From assembly GCA_015060705.1 (NCBI GenBank), contig SUXY01000002.1, positions 27,242-91,241 of the forward strand: a stretch of 64,000 bases of DNA, written 5' to 3'. A program made the translations under genes and the position numbers. Position 1 is the first letter of the stretch, and the number at the start of each line of letters is the position of its first letter. The notes under the pieces were generated by a model. The model saw only the letters and a program-made list of their open reading frames with translations, had not been told where the DNA came from and made no database searches. The DNA comes from Bacteroides sp. (GTDB taxonomy: Bacteria; Bacteroidota; Bacteroidia; Bacteroidales; Bacteroidaceae). This document shows positions 36,395 through 44,714 of this stretch, piece by piece.

Positions 36395-37705
36395 TTAGAA
36401 CGAGTAAGTAGCACTCAACACCAAGCGGTTATTACCTACGGCATGAGTATCCTTTACCTTACCATCCTTCTGAGTCTTTCCATACCAAGCAGAAGTATAG
36501 TTATATTCTGCACCAATCTTCCAATGAGGAACATTGTAAGTCAATTCGAATGTACCGCTCAACAACTGGTCGATATTGGTACCAGTTCCATAAATCGCCT
36601 TGTTATCGCCCATTTCCATATCATCGGCAGTACCCAAGTTCTTGATATAACCGATAAAGATACCTGGTTTCCACTTCTTACCATAGATGATGTTAATCCA
36701 GTTGCTGGAATTGCGGAACGGAGTATATTCACGTTCACCGGTAATGGCATTCTGTGACTTCACCGCATAACCACCCAACATGGAAGTGTGAGTGAAGTTA
36801 GAGCCCAAAGTACTCTTGGCAGCAAAGAACAACTTGTCCTTCTGATACTTCACGTGTGCTTCGTATGAAACTGTTGTCAAGCGTTCATCTACTTTATAAG
36901 TAGTTGTAGGCTGTCCCTTTTCTGGATCCCAATAGCTTGAAAGCAAATCAGGAACAGTAGCCTTGGTACGTGGAACAATAGAAAGCATATCAATACCTAC
37001 ACCAACAATCCATCCGTTGGCCTTGTAATCAATACCCAATGCCAATTCCGGGATATTGGAATTCTTGTGAGGATACTGGTTACGTGCATTGCCCTTACCT
37101 GTACCATCATCAGCCGTAGGACCATGAGACTTGAACTGAGATTGCCATACAGCTGCTGCCTGCAACTGAAGTGCACCGCTGTTATGACGGTAACGAATCT
37201 GCGGAGCACGACCGAACGGCTGGAACGGAGAACCGGTATTCAAATTCAAAATCTGTGGAGACACTTCGCCGAAGAACGGGTGTGAAGTCTGACCTACCAA
37301 CAATTTGTTCTTACCCCAATCGAAATTGAAGTATGCATGACGCAAACGGAGAGCCGACAAGTTGTCGTTACCATTACCACGGAAGTCAAATTCAATTTTG
37401 GCAGAAGTCTTTGCCTTACCAATCATCGGACCCGCAAAGTCGAAGCCCATACGAGAATACACGGTATACATGTTGCTGTTGTCTCCTCCATTGATGTCGT
37501 TGCCATTATGATCAAGCACTTCATCCTTCGGATACGAATAGAACAAACCATCCACCGACTGAACGTTGTCACGGCTGTTGTAATAGATGTCAGTACGGAC
37601 ATGACCATAAATCTTCAGGCTAACGTCCTTACCCAACTTAATCTGCGCCATACCACTTACGGCAACTAGCGCAGCCATTAAAGACAATGTAATTTTCTTC
37701 ATCAC
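36395..37705 (-). CDS. Outer-membrane porin-like beta-barrel protein
   Basis: 436 residues with a signal peptide (MMKKITLSLMAALVAVSGMAQ) and a barrel of alternating amphipathic strands ending in Phe (LVLSATYSF), the usual signal for outer-membrane insertion. The N-terminal strand VSLKIYGHVRTDIYYNSRD and later FDWGKNKLLVGQTSHPFFG resemble DcaP/porin-type proteins. The substrate is unknown. A minus-strand -7 box TAATTTTG lies at 37730-37737, so it has its own promoter. ATG at 37705 or 37702 are equally possible starts. Confidence 0.8.
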   Translation of the reverse strand: MMKKITLSLMAALVAVSGMAQIKLGKDVSLKIYGHVRTDIYYNSRDNVQSVDGLFYSYPKDEVLDHNGNDINGGDNSNMYTVYSRMGFDFAGPMIGKAKTSAKIEFDFRGNGNDNLSALRLRHAYFNFDWGKNKLLVGQTSHPFFGEVSPQILNLNTGSPFQPFGRAPQIRYRHNSGALQLQAAAVWQSQFKSHGPTADDGTGKGNARNQYPHKNSNIPELALGIDYKANGWIVGVGIDMLSIVPRTKATVPDLLSSYWDPEKGQPTTTYKVDERLTTVSYEAHVKYQKDKLFFAAKSTLGSNFTHTSMLGGYAVKSQNAITGEREYTPFRNSSNWINIIYGKKWKPGIFIGYIKNLGTADDMEMGDNKAIYGTGTNIDQLLSGTFELTYNVPHWKIGAEYNYTSAWYGKTQKDGKVKDTHAVGNNRLVLSATYSF

Positions 37706-37729
37706 TCTTTGTTATTTTAAAACGCGGTG

Positions 37730-37737
37730 CAAAATTA
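37730..37737 (-). promoter_or_regulatory. -7 box of the porin-like gene
   Basis: The minus strand reads TAATTTTG, 24 bp upstream of the start at 37705. Confidence 0.6.
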
Positions 37738-37750
37738 CTTCTTTTTTATG

Positions 37751-38749
37751 TTATTTCAACAATTCTTTCAATTTATTATGCAATTCTTCGCCTTCCAATC
37801 CGACTGCTACAATCTTTCCTTCCGGATCGATCAAGAAACTCATCGGAATCCAACGGATGCAATAAAGTACAGCTGCTTCTGAGCTCCAGTACTTCAAGTC
37901 AGAAACTTGTGTCCAAGCCAACTTATCCTTTTCGATAGCCGCCAACCATTGGTCGCGTGTACGGTCGAGCGATACGCCCAATACCGCAAAATTCTTGTCC
38001 TTATACTTTTCCCATGCAGCCACGATGTTCGGGTTTTCCTTGCGGCAATCCGGACACCAAGCTGCCCAAAAGTCTACCAACACATACTTACCACGGAATG
38101 AAGAGAGGCTTACCGGGTTACCATCTACATCCGGCAATGTGAAATCAGGAGCTTCTGCACCGACCTGTACCTTTTCCATACGGGCAATCATACTTTCAAT
38201 CTGCTGGATATATGAAGTTCCGTTCAATGAAGCATCGAATTGGGCACGAACAGCCTTCATGCCTTCCAAATCCAACTTATAAGCGAAATCCTTCACCACA
38301 AAATAGGCAGCAACCGGTGATGCCGGATGAGCAGCAATCAAGCTATCGAGGCTATATCCCTTCGAGCGAGTAATCTTGACATTACGCAAGAAGATATCAT
38401 TGGCAGCCGAACCAGTGATGTTCAATTCCTTGCCCGATTCGTTCATAGTAACCTGCATCGCATCGTTATCCAGGAAGAACACTTGCGGACGATTGCTCTC
38501 CTTGCGAGTAGTCAAGCCATGCGCCAATGCTTCCGAAGCGACGCCTTCGAACTTAAACTTACCATCTACGATTACTGCTGAATCTACTTCGACAAAAGTC
38601 TTGTCTACGTACTTCTTCAAATACATCATACCTTCCTTTACATCGGTTATCTGACCATCAATCACATAACCCTTCTTTTCTTCTGCACAGGACGAAAAGG
38701 CCAAAACCGCCAACGCACCTGCCATCATAACGTTTGCAAACTTTCCCAT
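37751..38749 (-). CDS. TlpA-like thioredoxin lipoprotein with DUF4369 domain
   Basis: 332 residues. The lipoprotein signal ends AFSSC (Cys21). An N-terminal DUF4369 domain (about residues 28-125, VIDGQITDVKEGMMYLKK) is followed by a helical linker. The AhpC/TSA-thioredoxin domain (about 195-332) carries WAAWCPDCRKE, so the active site is CPDC. GAEAPDFTLPDVDGNPVSL and the cis-proline segment IRWIPMSFLIDPEG are typical. It acts as a periplasmic thiol-disulfide reductase, possibly receiving electrons from a DsbD-like protein such as the one at 46610. The gene is divergent from the symporter at 38821. Confidence 0.92.
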   Translation of the reverse strand: MGKFANVMMAGALAVLAFSSCAEEKKGYVIDGQITDVKEGMMYLKKYVDKTFVEVDSAVIVDGKFKFEGVASEALAHGLTTRKESNRPQVFFLDNDAMQVTMNESGKELNITGSAANDIFLRNVKITRSKGYSLDSLIAAHPASPVAAYFVVKDFAYKLDLEGMKAVRAQFDASLNGTSYIQQIESMIARMEKVQVGAEAPDFTLPDVDGNPVSLSSFRGKYVLVDFWAAWCPDCRKENPNIVAAWEKYKDKNFAVLGVSLDRTRDQWLAAIEKDKLAWTQVSDLKYWSSEAAVLYCIRWIPMSFLIDPEGKIVAVGLEGEELHNKLKELLK

Positions 38750-38774
38750 AATTCTGTTATTTCTATTTAGGCTT

Positions 38775-38795
38775 CAAAAATAATCATTATATTTG
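38775..38795. promoter_or_regulatory. Divergent -7 boxes between the TlpA-like and symporter genes
   Basis: Minus-strand TATTTTTG (38775-38782) points to the TlpA-like gene, and plus-strand TATATTTG (38788-38795) points to the symporter. The boxes are only 5 bp apart, so the polymerases would compete. Confidence 0.65.
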
Positions 38796-38820
38796 CACCC
38801 ACCAATTTAAATCTGAAAAA

Positions 38821-39984
38821 ATGAAAAAATTCTTTAACAATACAATTGTGCAGCTATTGATAGCTGTCATTGTAGGTATCCTAGCTGGATTTTATGTAGA
38901 AGGTACCGTATTGAGTGCCATTATCAGTATCAAGCATCTTACCGGACAAATTATCTTCTTTCTGGTACCACTGATTATCTTGGGTTTCATCGCCCCATCC
39001 ATCGCTCATCTACGAAGCAATGCATCGAAGATGTTGCTGTTTGCTTTCGGCATCGCTTATCTTTCTTCCGTTGGAGCCTCGTTCTTCGGAGCGGCCGTAG
39101 GTTATCAGGTCATTCCACACTTGGACATTGCTTCCGATGCCAACACATTGAAGGAACTCCCTGAAAACATGTTGAAGATTGACATTCCTCCAGTGATGAA
39201 TGTGATGACCGCCTTGGTTTTAGCGGCCTTGATTGGTATCGCTACCGCCTGGGTGAAGTCTGAAGAATTCTCCCGCTTGCTGGATATCTTCCAACAAATG
39301 GTATTGGAATTGGTCAAGAAAATCTTGTTGCCAGTACTTCCGGTATTCATCTTTGCCAATTTCTGCGTTCTGAGCTATCAAGGAGCCGTAACCAAGCAAT
39401 TGCCGATCTTTATTTCCATTTTGTTGGTAGTGATTGTCTGCCATTATATCTGGTTGGCACTACTTTACGGCATTGCATCTATCTACTCCCGTAAAAACGG
39501 TTGGCAAGTATTGAAGCATTATGGTCCGGCATACCTTACCGCATTGGGTACTATGTCATCGGCAGCAACATTGGGGGTAGCCTTGAATTGTGCCCACAAG
39601 AGTCCGATTCTCCGCAAGGAAATCAGCGACGTGACCATTCCGTTGTTTGCCAACATCCATTTGTGTGGTTCTATCCTGACTGAAACTGTATTCGTGATGA
39701 CCGTATCGCAATTGCTTTACGGTTCCATGCCGAATTTCTTCACGCTTGCTTTATTTATCTTATTGTTGGGCTTGTTTGCCATCGGTGCTCCGGGAGTTCC
39801 GGGTGGTACGGTATTGGCATCGTTGGGATTGATTATCTCCGTCCTTCAATTTGACGAATCGGGTACAGCCTTGTTGCTCACCATCTTTGCTTTGCAAGAC
39901 AGTTTCGGCACGGCTTGTAATGTAACCGGTGACGGTGCTTTGACTTTGATTACGGATACATACGAAAAGAAAATAGCTGAATGA
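38821..39984 (+). CDS. Dicarboxylate/amino acid:cation symporter (DAACS family)
   Basis: 387 residues with about eight membrane segments and two re-entrant hairpin regions. SSAATLGVALNCAHKSPILRKE corresponds to hairpin 1 and the binding region. IGAPGVPGGTVLASLG and FGTACNVTGDGALTLI correspond to hairpin 2 and the TM8 substrate and Na-binding motif. Likely substrates are C4-dicarboxylates, glutamate/aspartate or serine/threonine, and sequence reading cannot separate these. It is a single-gene unit with its own promoter and a terminator overlapping the stop codon. Confidence 0.92.
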   Translation: MKKFFNNTIVQLLIAVIVGILAGFYVEGTVLSAIISIKHLTGQIIFFLVPLIILGFIAPSIAHLRSNASKMLLFAFGIAYLSSVGASFFGAAVGYQVIPHLDIASDANTLKELPENMLKIDIPPVMNVMTALVLAALIGIATAWVKSEEFSRLLDIFQQMVLELVKKILLPVLPVFIFANFCVLSYQGAVTKQLPIFISILLVVIVCHYIWLALLYGIASIYSRKNGWQVLKHYGPAYLTALGTMSSAATLGVALNCAHKSPILRKEISDVTIPLFANIHLCGSILTETVFVMTVSQLLYGSMPNFFTLALFILLLGLFAIGAPGVPGGTVLASLGLIISVLQFDESGTALLLTIFALQDSFGTACNVTGDGALTLITDTYEKKIAE

Positions 39985-40008
39985 TTATTCAGCTATTTTC
40001 TTTTAATT
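39969..40008 (+). terminator. Terminator overlapping the symporter stop codon
   Basis: A perfect 14-bp stem GAAAATAGCTGAAT (39969-39982) pairs with 39987-40000 around a 4-nt loop and is followed by TTTTAATTT. The left arm codes for the last residues of the symporter. Confidence 0.85.
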
Positions 40009-40012
40009 TAGT

Positions 40013-40516
40013 TTAGAATGTTGTAGTAGGGGTCACTTCATTGTTATCTCTATCCACTTCGTCTTTCAGGATTGAACCGTCTTCGGCAAAGAACAAGTCT
40101 CTATCCTGCTGCCCCTTCGTTTCGATTTCTATCAGATAGAAGGTTCGATCTGTACGTTCGAACTTGTCTATATCGTCTACACGCCAATTGGCATATTGTC
40201 CATTCAAGAAAGCACGTTCCACTGCATCCGGAAGAAGCCCCAAATTGGTACCGAAATCCAGTTCGGTCATTTTCCATTCGGCCTTCTGGTCAATCCAAAC
40301 ATGGGTTTCAAGACCTTCTTGCCAAAAGTCTGCAACATAATAACCTTGTTTGTTTTCCCATTCCGCTCGACTTACATTCGGGAATTTCACTTGAAGGGCA
40401 TTCACTACTGAAGTCGGCACATCCGATACACGGATATCATCGTCATCATCACTACATCCGGTCCATATCATCGCACTCATTACCGCCAAAAACAGTCCAT
40501 AAAATTTCGTCTTCAT
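40013..40516 (-). CDS. PepSY-like domain lipoprotein
   Basis: 167 residues from the ATG at 40516 (MKTKFYGLFLAVMSAMIWTGCSDDDDD), a lipoprotein signal followed by an acidic run. A PepSY-like (DUF2874) module follows, with the repeated pattern VVNALQVKFPNVSRAEWENKQGYYVADF and later DAVERAFLNGQYANWRVDDIDKFE. Such proteins sit in the periplasm and may sense or bind ligands, but their function is unknown. It is the second gene after 40550 and probably in one unit with it, next to a two-component system. Confidence 0.82.
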   Translation of the reverse strand: MKTKFYGLFLAVMSAMIWTGCSDDDDDIRVSDVPTSVVNALQVKFPNVSRAEWENKQGYYVADFWQEGLETHVWIDQKAEWKMTELDFGTNLGLLPDAVERAFLNGQYANWRVDDIDKFERTDRTFYLIEIETKGQQDRDLFFAEDGSILKDEVDRDNNEVTPTTTF

Positions 40517-40549
40517 AATCATGTACATTTAGTTAAGTTTCCAATTATT

Positions 40550-40990
40550 TTATCTATCAATATCTACCACCTTGAATCGCTTGTCGAATTCGATATCGAA
40601 TCCATTGTTCAAATCCACTTCGTAGCCCTTACGGTCGGTCAACTCGATTTGCAATACCTTTGCATCCGGATAATGCTTTTCTACATACTTCTGAATATCT
40701 TTCGGTACGATAGCTACCGGTACTTGTGTGTGCTTGCAATCCACATTCGTCCATTTACCTTTCTTGTCGAATTCCACTTTATCACCATTGGTAAAGATGA
40801 CATCGTAGCTCTTGCCCCAGAACTCGGTTTCCATCTTGGCCATGGCCACCGATTGATCTGCAAAATGACTCTTGATAAAGTGTTGGGCAGCCTTCGGCAA
40901 TTCTTCTACTTGGATTGGCTTATCATTACCTGCCCATACGGTCAATGTCATGACAAACAAACCAACAAATAAAAATGCTAACTTTTTCAT
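40550..40990 (-). CDS. PepSY-like periplasmic protein
   Basis: 146 residues with a signal peptide (MKKLAFLFVGLFVMTLTVWA, cleaved after WAG). Two PepSY-like halves follow: LPKAAQHFIKSHFADQSVAMAKMETE and VPKDIQKYVEKHYPDAKVLQIE, each ending with a pattern like KVEFDKKGKW or IEFDKRFKV. Its promoter at 41037-41072 carries two TTTTCAG half-sites 11 bp apart and 10 bp from the -7 box. The response-regulator gene promoter has the same layout, so this gene is a likely direct target. The pair probably forms an envelope response. Confidence 0.85.
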   Translation of the reverse strand: MKKLAFLFVGLFVMTLTVWAGNDKPIQVEELPKAAQHFIKSHFADQSVAMAKMETEFWGKSYDVIFTNGDKVEFDKKGKWTNVDCKHTQVPVAIVPKDIQKYVEKHYPDAKVLQIELTDRKGYEVDLNNGFDIEFDKRFKVVDIDR

Positions 40991-41036
40991 ATTCTCTTTC
41001 TTTTACTGTTAATACTCTTGATTTCTTTTTCTATGG

Positions 41037-41072
41037 CAAAGATGAGCATAGAATCTGAAAAGAATCTGAAAA
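41037..41072 (-). promoter_or_regulatory. PepSY operon promoter with tandem response-regulator-like half-sites
   Basis: On the minus strand, TTTTCAGATTC is repeated exactly in tandem (41051-41061 and 41062-41072). It is followed, 10 bp after the second TTTTCAG, by CATCTTTG (41037-41044), an imperfect -7 box. No TTTG -33 box is present, as expected for an activator-dependent promoter. The 11-bp direct-repeat spacing is typical of OmpR-family sites. The same pattern is at 43101-43136. Confidence 0.65.
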
Positions 41073-41115
41073 AGAATACAAATTCAAAAGAAAATTGTTC
41101 TAAGCACGAAAATTA

Positions 41116-42390
41116 TTAACGATAAATTTCAAAGCAATGTCTATTGTCTAAAAAACGATAAGAAATATTCAAATGATACTGACGGCAAACGGCATGAACA
41201 ATGGCCAATCCCAAGCCTGTAGAACCCTCTTTCTTCTTGGCACCTTGATAAAAACGTTCGAAGATACGCTTTTCATCCAAAGCCTCATCGCCTCCCGTAT
41301 TTTGGAAGCAGAAACTTTCCGGAGTAATTTCAATTCGGATGATACCTTTATCTACATTATGTACAAATGCATTCTTCAACAAATTGGTCACTAAAACGAC
41401 CGCCAAAGTCCCGTTCATTCCAATACGAAATTCTCCTTTTTCTTCCAATGTTAATTGAATGCTCCGATAATCATACACTTCCTGATAATCTTCCAGATAA
41501 CGATGCAAAACTTCGTTGATACAAATCTCCGACGTCTCTACAAACTGACTATTGTCAATCTTCGAGAGCAACAACAAGGACTTGTTCAGCTTGCTAACAT
41601 ATTCCAATGTCTGATAAGTCTTGAGGATTTCTTCCATCTGAGACTCGGATAGATTCTCATCCTCCATCAGCATCTCCAATCGGTTTTGACAAATGGCCAA
41701 AGGGGTTTGCAACTCATGCGAAGCATTTCCGATGAATTGTTTCTGTTGTTCGAACACTTCTTCACTATGAGTCGCATAACGAACTACCGCCTCATTCAAT
41801 CGACGGAACTCGGTCGTATGAGTCGGATTGTCCAACGGAGGATTCTGCTTGCCCAGTCGTGATTTGTCCAACCAGTCCAACAACCGATAGAAAGGCTTCA
41901 TGCTCCGACGGAACACCCACACATTAATGAGCAATATAGCAACCAATAAAGAAATGAAAAGTCCAACGAGAAGTTGGAAGATGGCTTCCTTCAAATCTTT
42001 CTTTTCAATGGTAGGAGTATAAACGGCCACTTCGTAAAACTTTCCTTCTTTATCCTTGAAGATAGTAGTCAGAATACGTGCGGGTTCCGTTTCTTTCTTT
42101 TCGGAAATGTAAACCATGGAATCCCGATAAGAAATGGCATTGCGGGATAGCGCATACGAAGACTCTACTTCCCGAAGATAGTATTGGTTATTGGAACCAC
42201 TATCATGTGCCGGGAGTTCTTTTCCCGCTAATGAACGGGTAATAATCATTTCGGTATAGTCTTCCAAAGAGTCATCTACCTCATCGTTGATTTCTTCCAT
42301 GATACCCATATAGAATACCACCGCCCATCCAATAAGTATGACGACGATTCCAACCAACAAATGCATCAATACCCGATAAAACAATTTCAT
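41116..42390 (-). CDS. Sensor histidine kinase
   Basis: 424 residues. TM1 lies at about 8-29 and TM2 at about 139-160, enclosing a roughly 110-residue periplasmic sensor region. HAMP-like sequence is followed by HisKA with FIGNASHELQTPLA (phospho-acceptor His225). The HATPase domain shows LVTNLLKNAFVHN (N box), FQNTGGDEAL and KEGSTGLGLAIVHAV (G box). It forms a two-component pair with the regulator 11 bp upstream. The neighbouring PepSY-like proteins are presumed outputs or sensory partners. The stimulus is unknown. Confidence 0.95.
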   Translation of the reverse strand: MKLFYRVLMHLLVGIVVILIGWAVVFYMGIMEEINDEVDDSLEDYTEMIITRSLAGKELPAHDSGSNNQYYLREVESSYALSRNAISYRDSMVYISEKKETEPARILTTIFKDKEGKFYEVAVYTPTIEKKDLKEAIFQLLVGLFISLLVAILLINVWVFRRSMKPFYRLLDWLDKSRLGKQNPPLDNPTHTTEFRRLNEAVVRYATHSEEVFEQQKQFIGNASHELQTPLAICQNRLEMLMEDENLSESQMEEILKTYQTLEYVSKLNKSLLLLSKIDNSQFVETSEICINEVLHRYLEDYQEVYDYRSIQLTLEEKGEFRIGMNGTLAVVLVTNLLKNAFVHNVDKGIIRIEITPESFCFQNTGGDEALDEKRIFERFYQGAKKKEGSTGLGLAIVHAVCRQYHLNISYRFLDNRHCFEIYR

Positions 42391-42401
42391 AGTTTGTCCT
42401 C

Positions 42402-43079
42402 CTACTCTACCACCAACTTATAACCGAATCCATACACCGCCTTGATTTCAATGGAAGCACCCGCCTCCTTGAGTTTCTTCCGGACATTCTTGATTTGAGC
42501 ATAAATGAAATCAAAATTATCCACTTGGTCGATATGATCTCCCCATACCGATTCCGCCAACGTGTTCTTGTTGACCATCCGATTCGGTCGATTCAAGAAA
42601 TAGTGAAGAATATCGTATTCTTTCCGACTTAAATCGAGGAGCTTCTCTCCTACCCAAACCTGAAAAATATCGGGAAGCAAACGGACATTTCCTACTTGTA
42701 GCAGATGTTCGCCATCGCGATGCTTCCGTCGAAGCACACTCTTGACACGGGCATTCAATTCCGCCAAATGGAAAGGCTTCGGCAAATAATCGTCGGCACC
42801 TAATTCCAATCCTAACACCTTGTCCTCCAAAGAGTCCTTGGCCGAGATTATGATGACATTTTCTTTCTTCCGCAATTCCTTCAAACGAGCCAATACTTCC
42901 AGTCCGCTTCCACCCGGCAACATGATATCGAGCAAGATACAATCGTAATCGTATACCTCAATCTTTTCCAATGCCGAATCAAAATCGGATGCTGTTTCCG
43001 TCACATACCGTTCCTTCTCCAACGAGCGCTGGATAAGTTCCCGCAAAGCAGGTTCGTCTTCTACTATCAATATCTTCAT
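42402..43079 (-). CDS. OmpR-family response regulator
   Basis: 225 residues. The receiver domain shows VEDEPALRE, phospho-acceptor Asp51 in CILLDIMLPGG, switch residues in IIISAKDS, and LPKPFHLAEL. The C-terminal winged helix shows LSRKEYDILHYFLNRPNRMVNK and VYGFGYKLVVE. It is the first gene of the rr-kinase unit. Its promoter (43101-43136) has the same tandem TTTTCAG sites as the PepSY promoter, suggesting autoregulation. Family assignment is secure. Confidence 0.96.
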   Translation of the reverse strand: MKILIVEDEPALRELIQRSLEKERYVTETASDFDSALEKIEVYDYDCILLDIMLPGGSGLEVLARLKELRKKENVIIISAKDSLEDKVLGLELGADDYLPKPFHLAELNARVKSVLRRKHRDGEHLLQVGNVRLLPDIFQVWVGEKLLDLSRKEYDILHYFLNRPNRMVNKNTLAESVWGDHIDQVDNFDFIYAQIKNVRKKLKEAGASIEIKAVYGFGYKLVVE

Positions 43080-43100
43080 AAAAAATGCCCTTTCTTCTTA

Positions 43101-43136
43101 CAAAGAAAAGGCATAATTCTGAAAAAACACTGAAAA
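43101..43136 (-). promoter_or_regulatory. Response-regulator gene promoter with tandem half-sites
   Basis: On the minus strand, TTTTCAG-N4-TTTTCAG (43119-43136) is followed after exactly 10 bp by TTTCTTTG (43101-43108), an imperfect -7 box 21 bp upstream of the start codon. Half-site sequence, 11-bp period and 10-bp spacing equal those at 41037-41072. Confidence 0.65.
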
Positions 43137-43149
43137 TTTCCCATTATTT

Positions 43150-43239
43150 TCAAGAATGCATACACAATGCGAATACGAGAGTGACAAATAGTACCAAAGC
43201 CACCCATTCCCATTTCATTCTCCATTCATACCTGTTCAT
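43150..43239 (-). CDS. 29-residue single-pass membrane microprotein
   Basis: The ATG at 43239 is preceded by AGGAGG with a 5-bp spacer. This perfect Shine-Dalgarno is exceptional in Bacteroidetes. The peptide has a short polar start (MNRYEWRMKWE), one hydrophobic helix (WVALVLFVTLVFALCM) and a two-residue tail. It lies between the acyltransferase stop (43290) and the response-regulator promoter, on the same strand as both. It may be a regulator of the neighbouring sensor kinase or of the acyltransferase, but this is only a guess. The size is below the usual gene-calling limits. Confidence 0.6.
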   Translation of the reverse strand: MNRYEWRMKWEWVALVLFVTLVFALCMHS

Positions 43240-43289
43240 GTCCGCCTCCTTTTGTTTCGGAACAAACAAAGGCAGACATTGGTTCATCC

Positions 43290-44432
43290 TTACGCTACCA
43301 AACGGCGGGTCAACTTACTCAAAGAGAGCAGACGTACCAAACCGTAGCATACAACGAATACGGTCACGGCATTCAATGGAATACGCACCAAAATAGGTAC
43401 GGCTTCGGGAAGAACATGCAGATAAAAGTCATATCCCATCTGTACGAAAACAAAATGGCAAAGATAAATACCGAACGTCATCGATGCCATACGAGAAAGC
43501 CACGGACGGGAGTTGATATTCGTCTTCTGAATCGCTAGGAAAATCGGGAAAGTCATCATGAACACATTGATACCACTGAACAACCAAAGAATTTCCAGAT
43601 AAGCATAATTACCCGGGAACTTTTCGTTCATCAGCACATAACCTCCATAAGTAATGGCATAACCGACCACCCACATCGGAATTCCGATAGCGGCTAACTT
43701 TTTCCAACTCCAATCCAATGGATATTTCACCAGATAGTGAGCCAATACCAAATAACCGATGAAGCCCGAAACATAATAGAAGGATCCGTATGCATTCCAA
43801 TCACACTCACCATACAATCCCATGTGTCCATAATTACCCAAATAGCCCAAGGCCGGAGCAAACATCTTGATATATGGCAAGAAAAGAGTAATTCCCCATA
43901 CCTTCAAGAAGAGTTTAAGGTCCTTCTGAGAGGCTTGTTGCATCCAGGAACTGAAAACAGGAATCACGAGATACAGACCGACCAACATATACAGATACCA
44001 AAGCGGTGTAGTATCATAGTTGAAATTAAAGATGAACGTATACATCTTCTGGAGGGTCATTTCACCGGTAAAGGTACTCATGTCCACACTCGGACTGGTA
44101 GTAGAACCAGCCAATTGGAAATATACATAATACATCACCGGCAATGCCAACGACCAGAAAACAATCGGTACCAACAAACGTTTCAGGCGTTTGCTATAGA
44201 ACTCACCCAATGTACTCTTCACCGGGAAAAGCAATACACCTGTCATCATGGCAAACAAAGGAACGCAGCATCTTACCGCACTCCCGAAACCACATCCTTG
44301 CAAGAACTTGGAATAATCTGCATTGAAATGAGCCACAAACGGGTCACAACAATGGGAAAAGACTACTAAAAAACAAGCTATAACGCGTAGAAGGTCTACC
44401 CACGCAATGTTTTCTCTTTCTTTGGAAATCAT
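43290..44432 (-). CDS. Multi-pass acyltransferase family 3 protein
   Basis: 380 residues with about ten membrane segments. The N-terminal VDLLRVIACFLVVFSHCCDPF contains the family's conserved His in helix 1, and the usual Arg-containing loop (GFGSAVRCCVPLFAMMTG) follows. These enzymes transfer acetyl or similar groups to sugars of the cell surface or to exported glycans (WecH/OatA-type). No SGNH domain is attached. The specific acceptor is unknown. It is a single gene, with the tRNA-Ser terminator upstream. Confidence 0.88.
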   Translation of the reverse strand: MISKERENIAWVDLLRVIACFLVVFSHCCDPFVAHFNADYSKFLQGCGFGSAVRCCVPLFAMMTGVLLFPVKSTLGEFYSKRLKRLLVPIVFWSLALPVMYYVYFQLAGSTTSPSVDMSTFTGEMTLQKMYTFIFNFNYDTTPLWYLYMLVGLYLVIPVFSSWMQQASQKDLKLFLKVWGITLFLPYIKMFAPALGYLGNYGHMGLYGECDWNAYGSFYYVSGFIGYLVLAHYLVKYPLDWSWKKLAAIGIPMWVVGYAITYGGYVLMNEKFPGNYAYLEILWLFSGINVFMMTFPIFLAIQKTNINSRPWLSRMASMTFGIYLCHFVFVQMGYDFYLHVLPEAVPILVRIPLNAVTVFVVCYGLVRLLSLSKLTRRLVA

Positions 44433-44463
44433 CGTATCAACTATTTAAGGTCATGAAATAAAA

Positions 44464-44493
44464 AATCCCGTAAAACCTTAATTTTACGGGATT
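44464..44493 (-). terminator. Terminator of tRNA-Ser
   Basis: A perfect 12-bp stem AATCCCGTAAAA (44464-44475) pairs with 44482-44493. On the minus strand it follows the tRNA after 5 bp and leads into TTTTTTATTT. Confidence 0.85.
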
Positions 44494-44498
44494 CCTTG

Positions 44499-44583
44499 CG
44501 GAGAGAGAGGGATTCGAACCCCCGGTACCTCTCAGTACAACGGTTTTCAAGACCGCCGCGATCGACCACTCTGCCATCTCTCC
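44499..44583 (-). tRNA. tRNA-Ser (anticodon UGA)
   Basis: An 85-nt class II tRNA on the minus strand. The acceptor stem GGAGAGA/TCTCTCC has a G discriminator, the anticodon loop is CTTGAAA, and a long variable arm precedes the T loop GTTCGAATC. CCA is not encoded. Confidence 0.95.
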
Positions 44584-44684
44584 AAAACTTCCTTTCAGAA
44601 GTGCTTTCCTTCAAAAGCGATGCAAAGGTACGACTTTATTTTAAATCTGCAAGCGTTTTGCTTGAAAAAATCAAATTATTTTTT

Positions 44685-44692
44685 TACATTTG
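44685..44692 (+). promoter_or_regulatory. -7 box of the TPR/AraC regulator gene
   Basis: TACATTTG matches TAnnTTTG 22 bp before the start codon. A CTTG about 20 bp upstream may serve as the -33 box. Confidence 0.6.
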
Positions 44693-44714
44693 CAAAGATT
44701 AAATCGTCAAAGGC

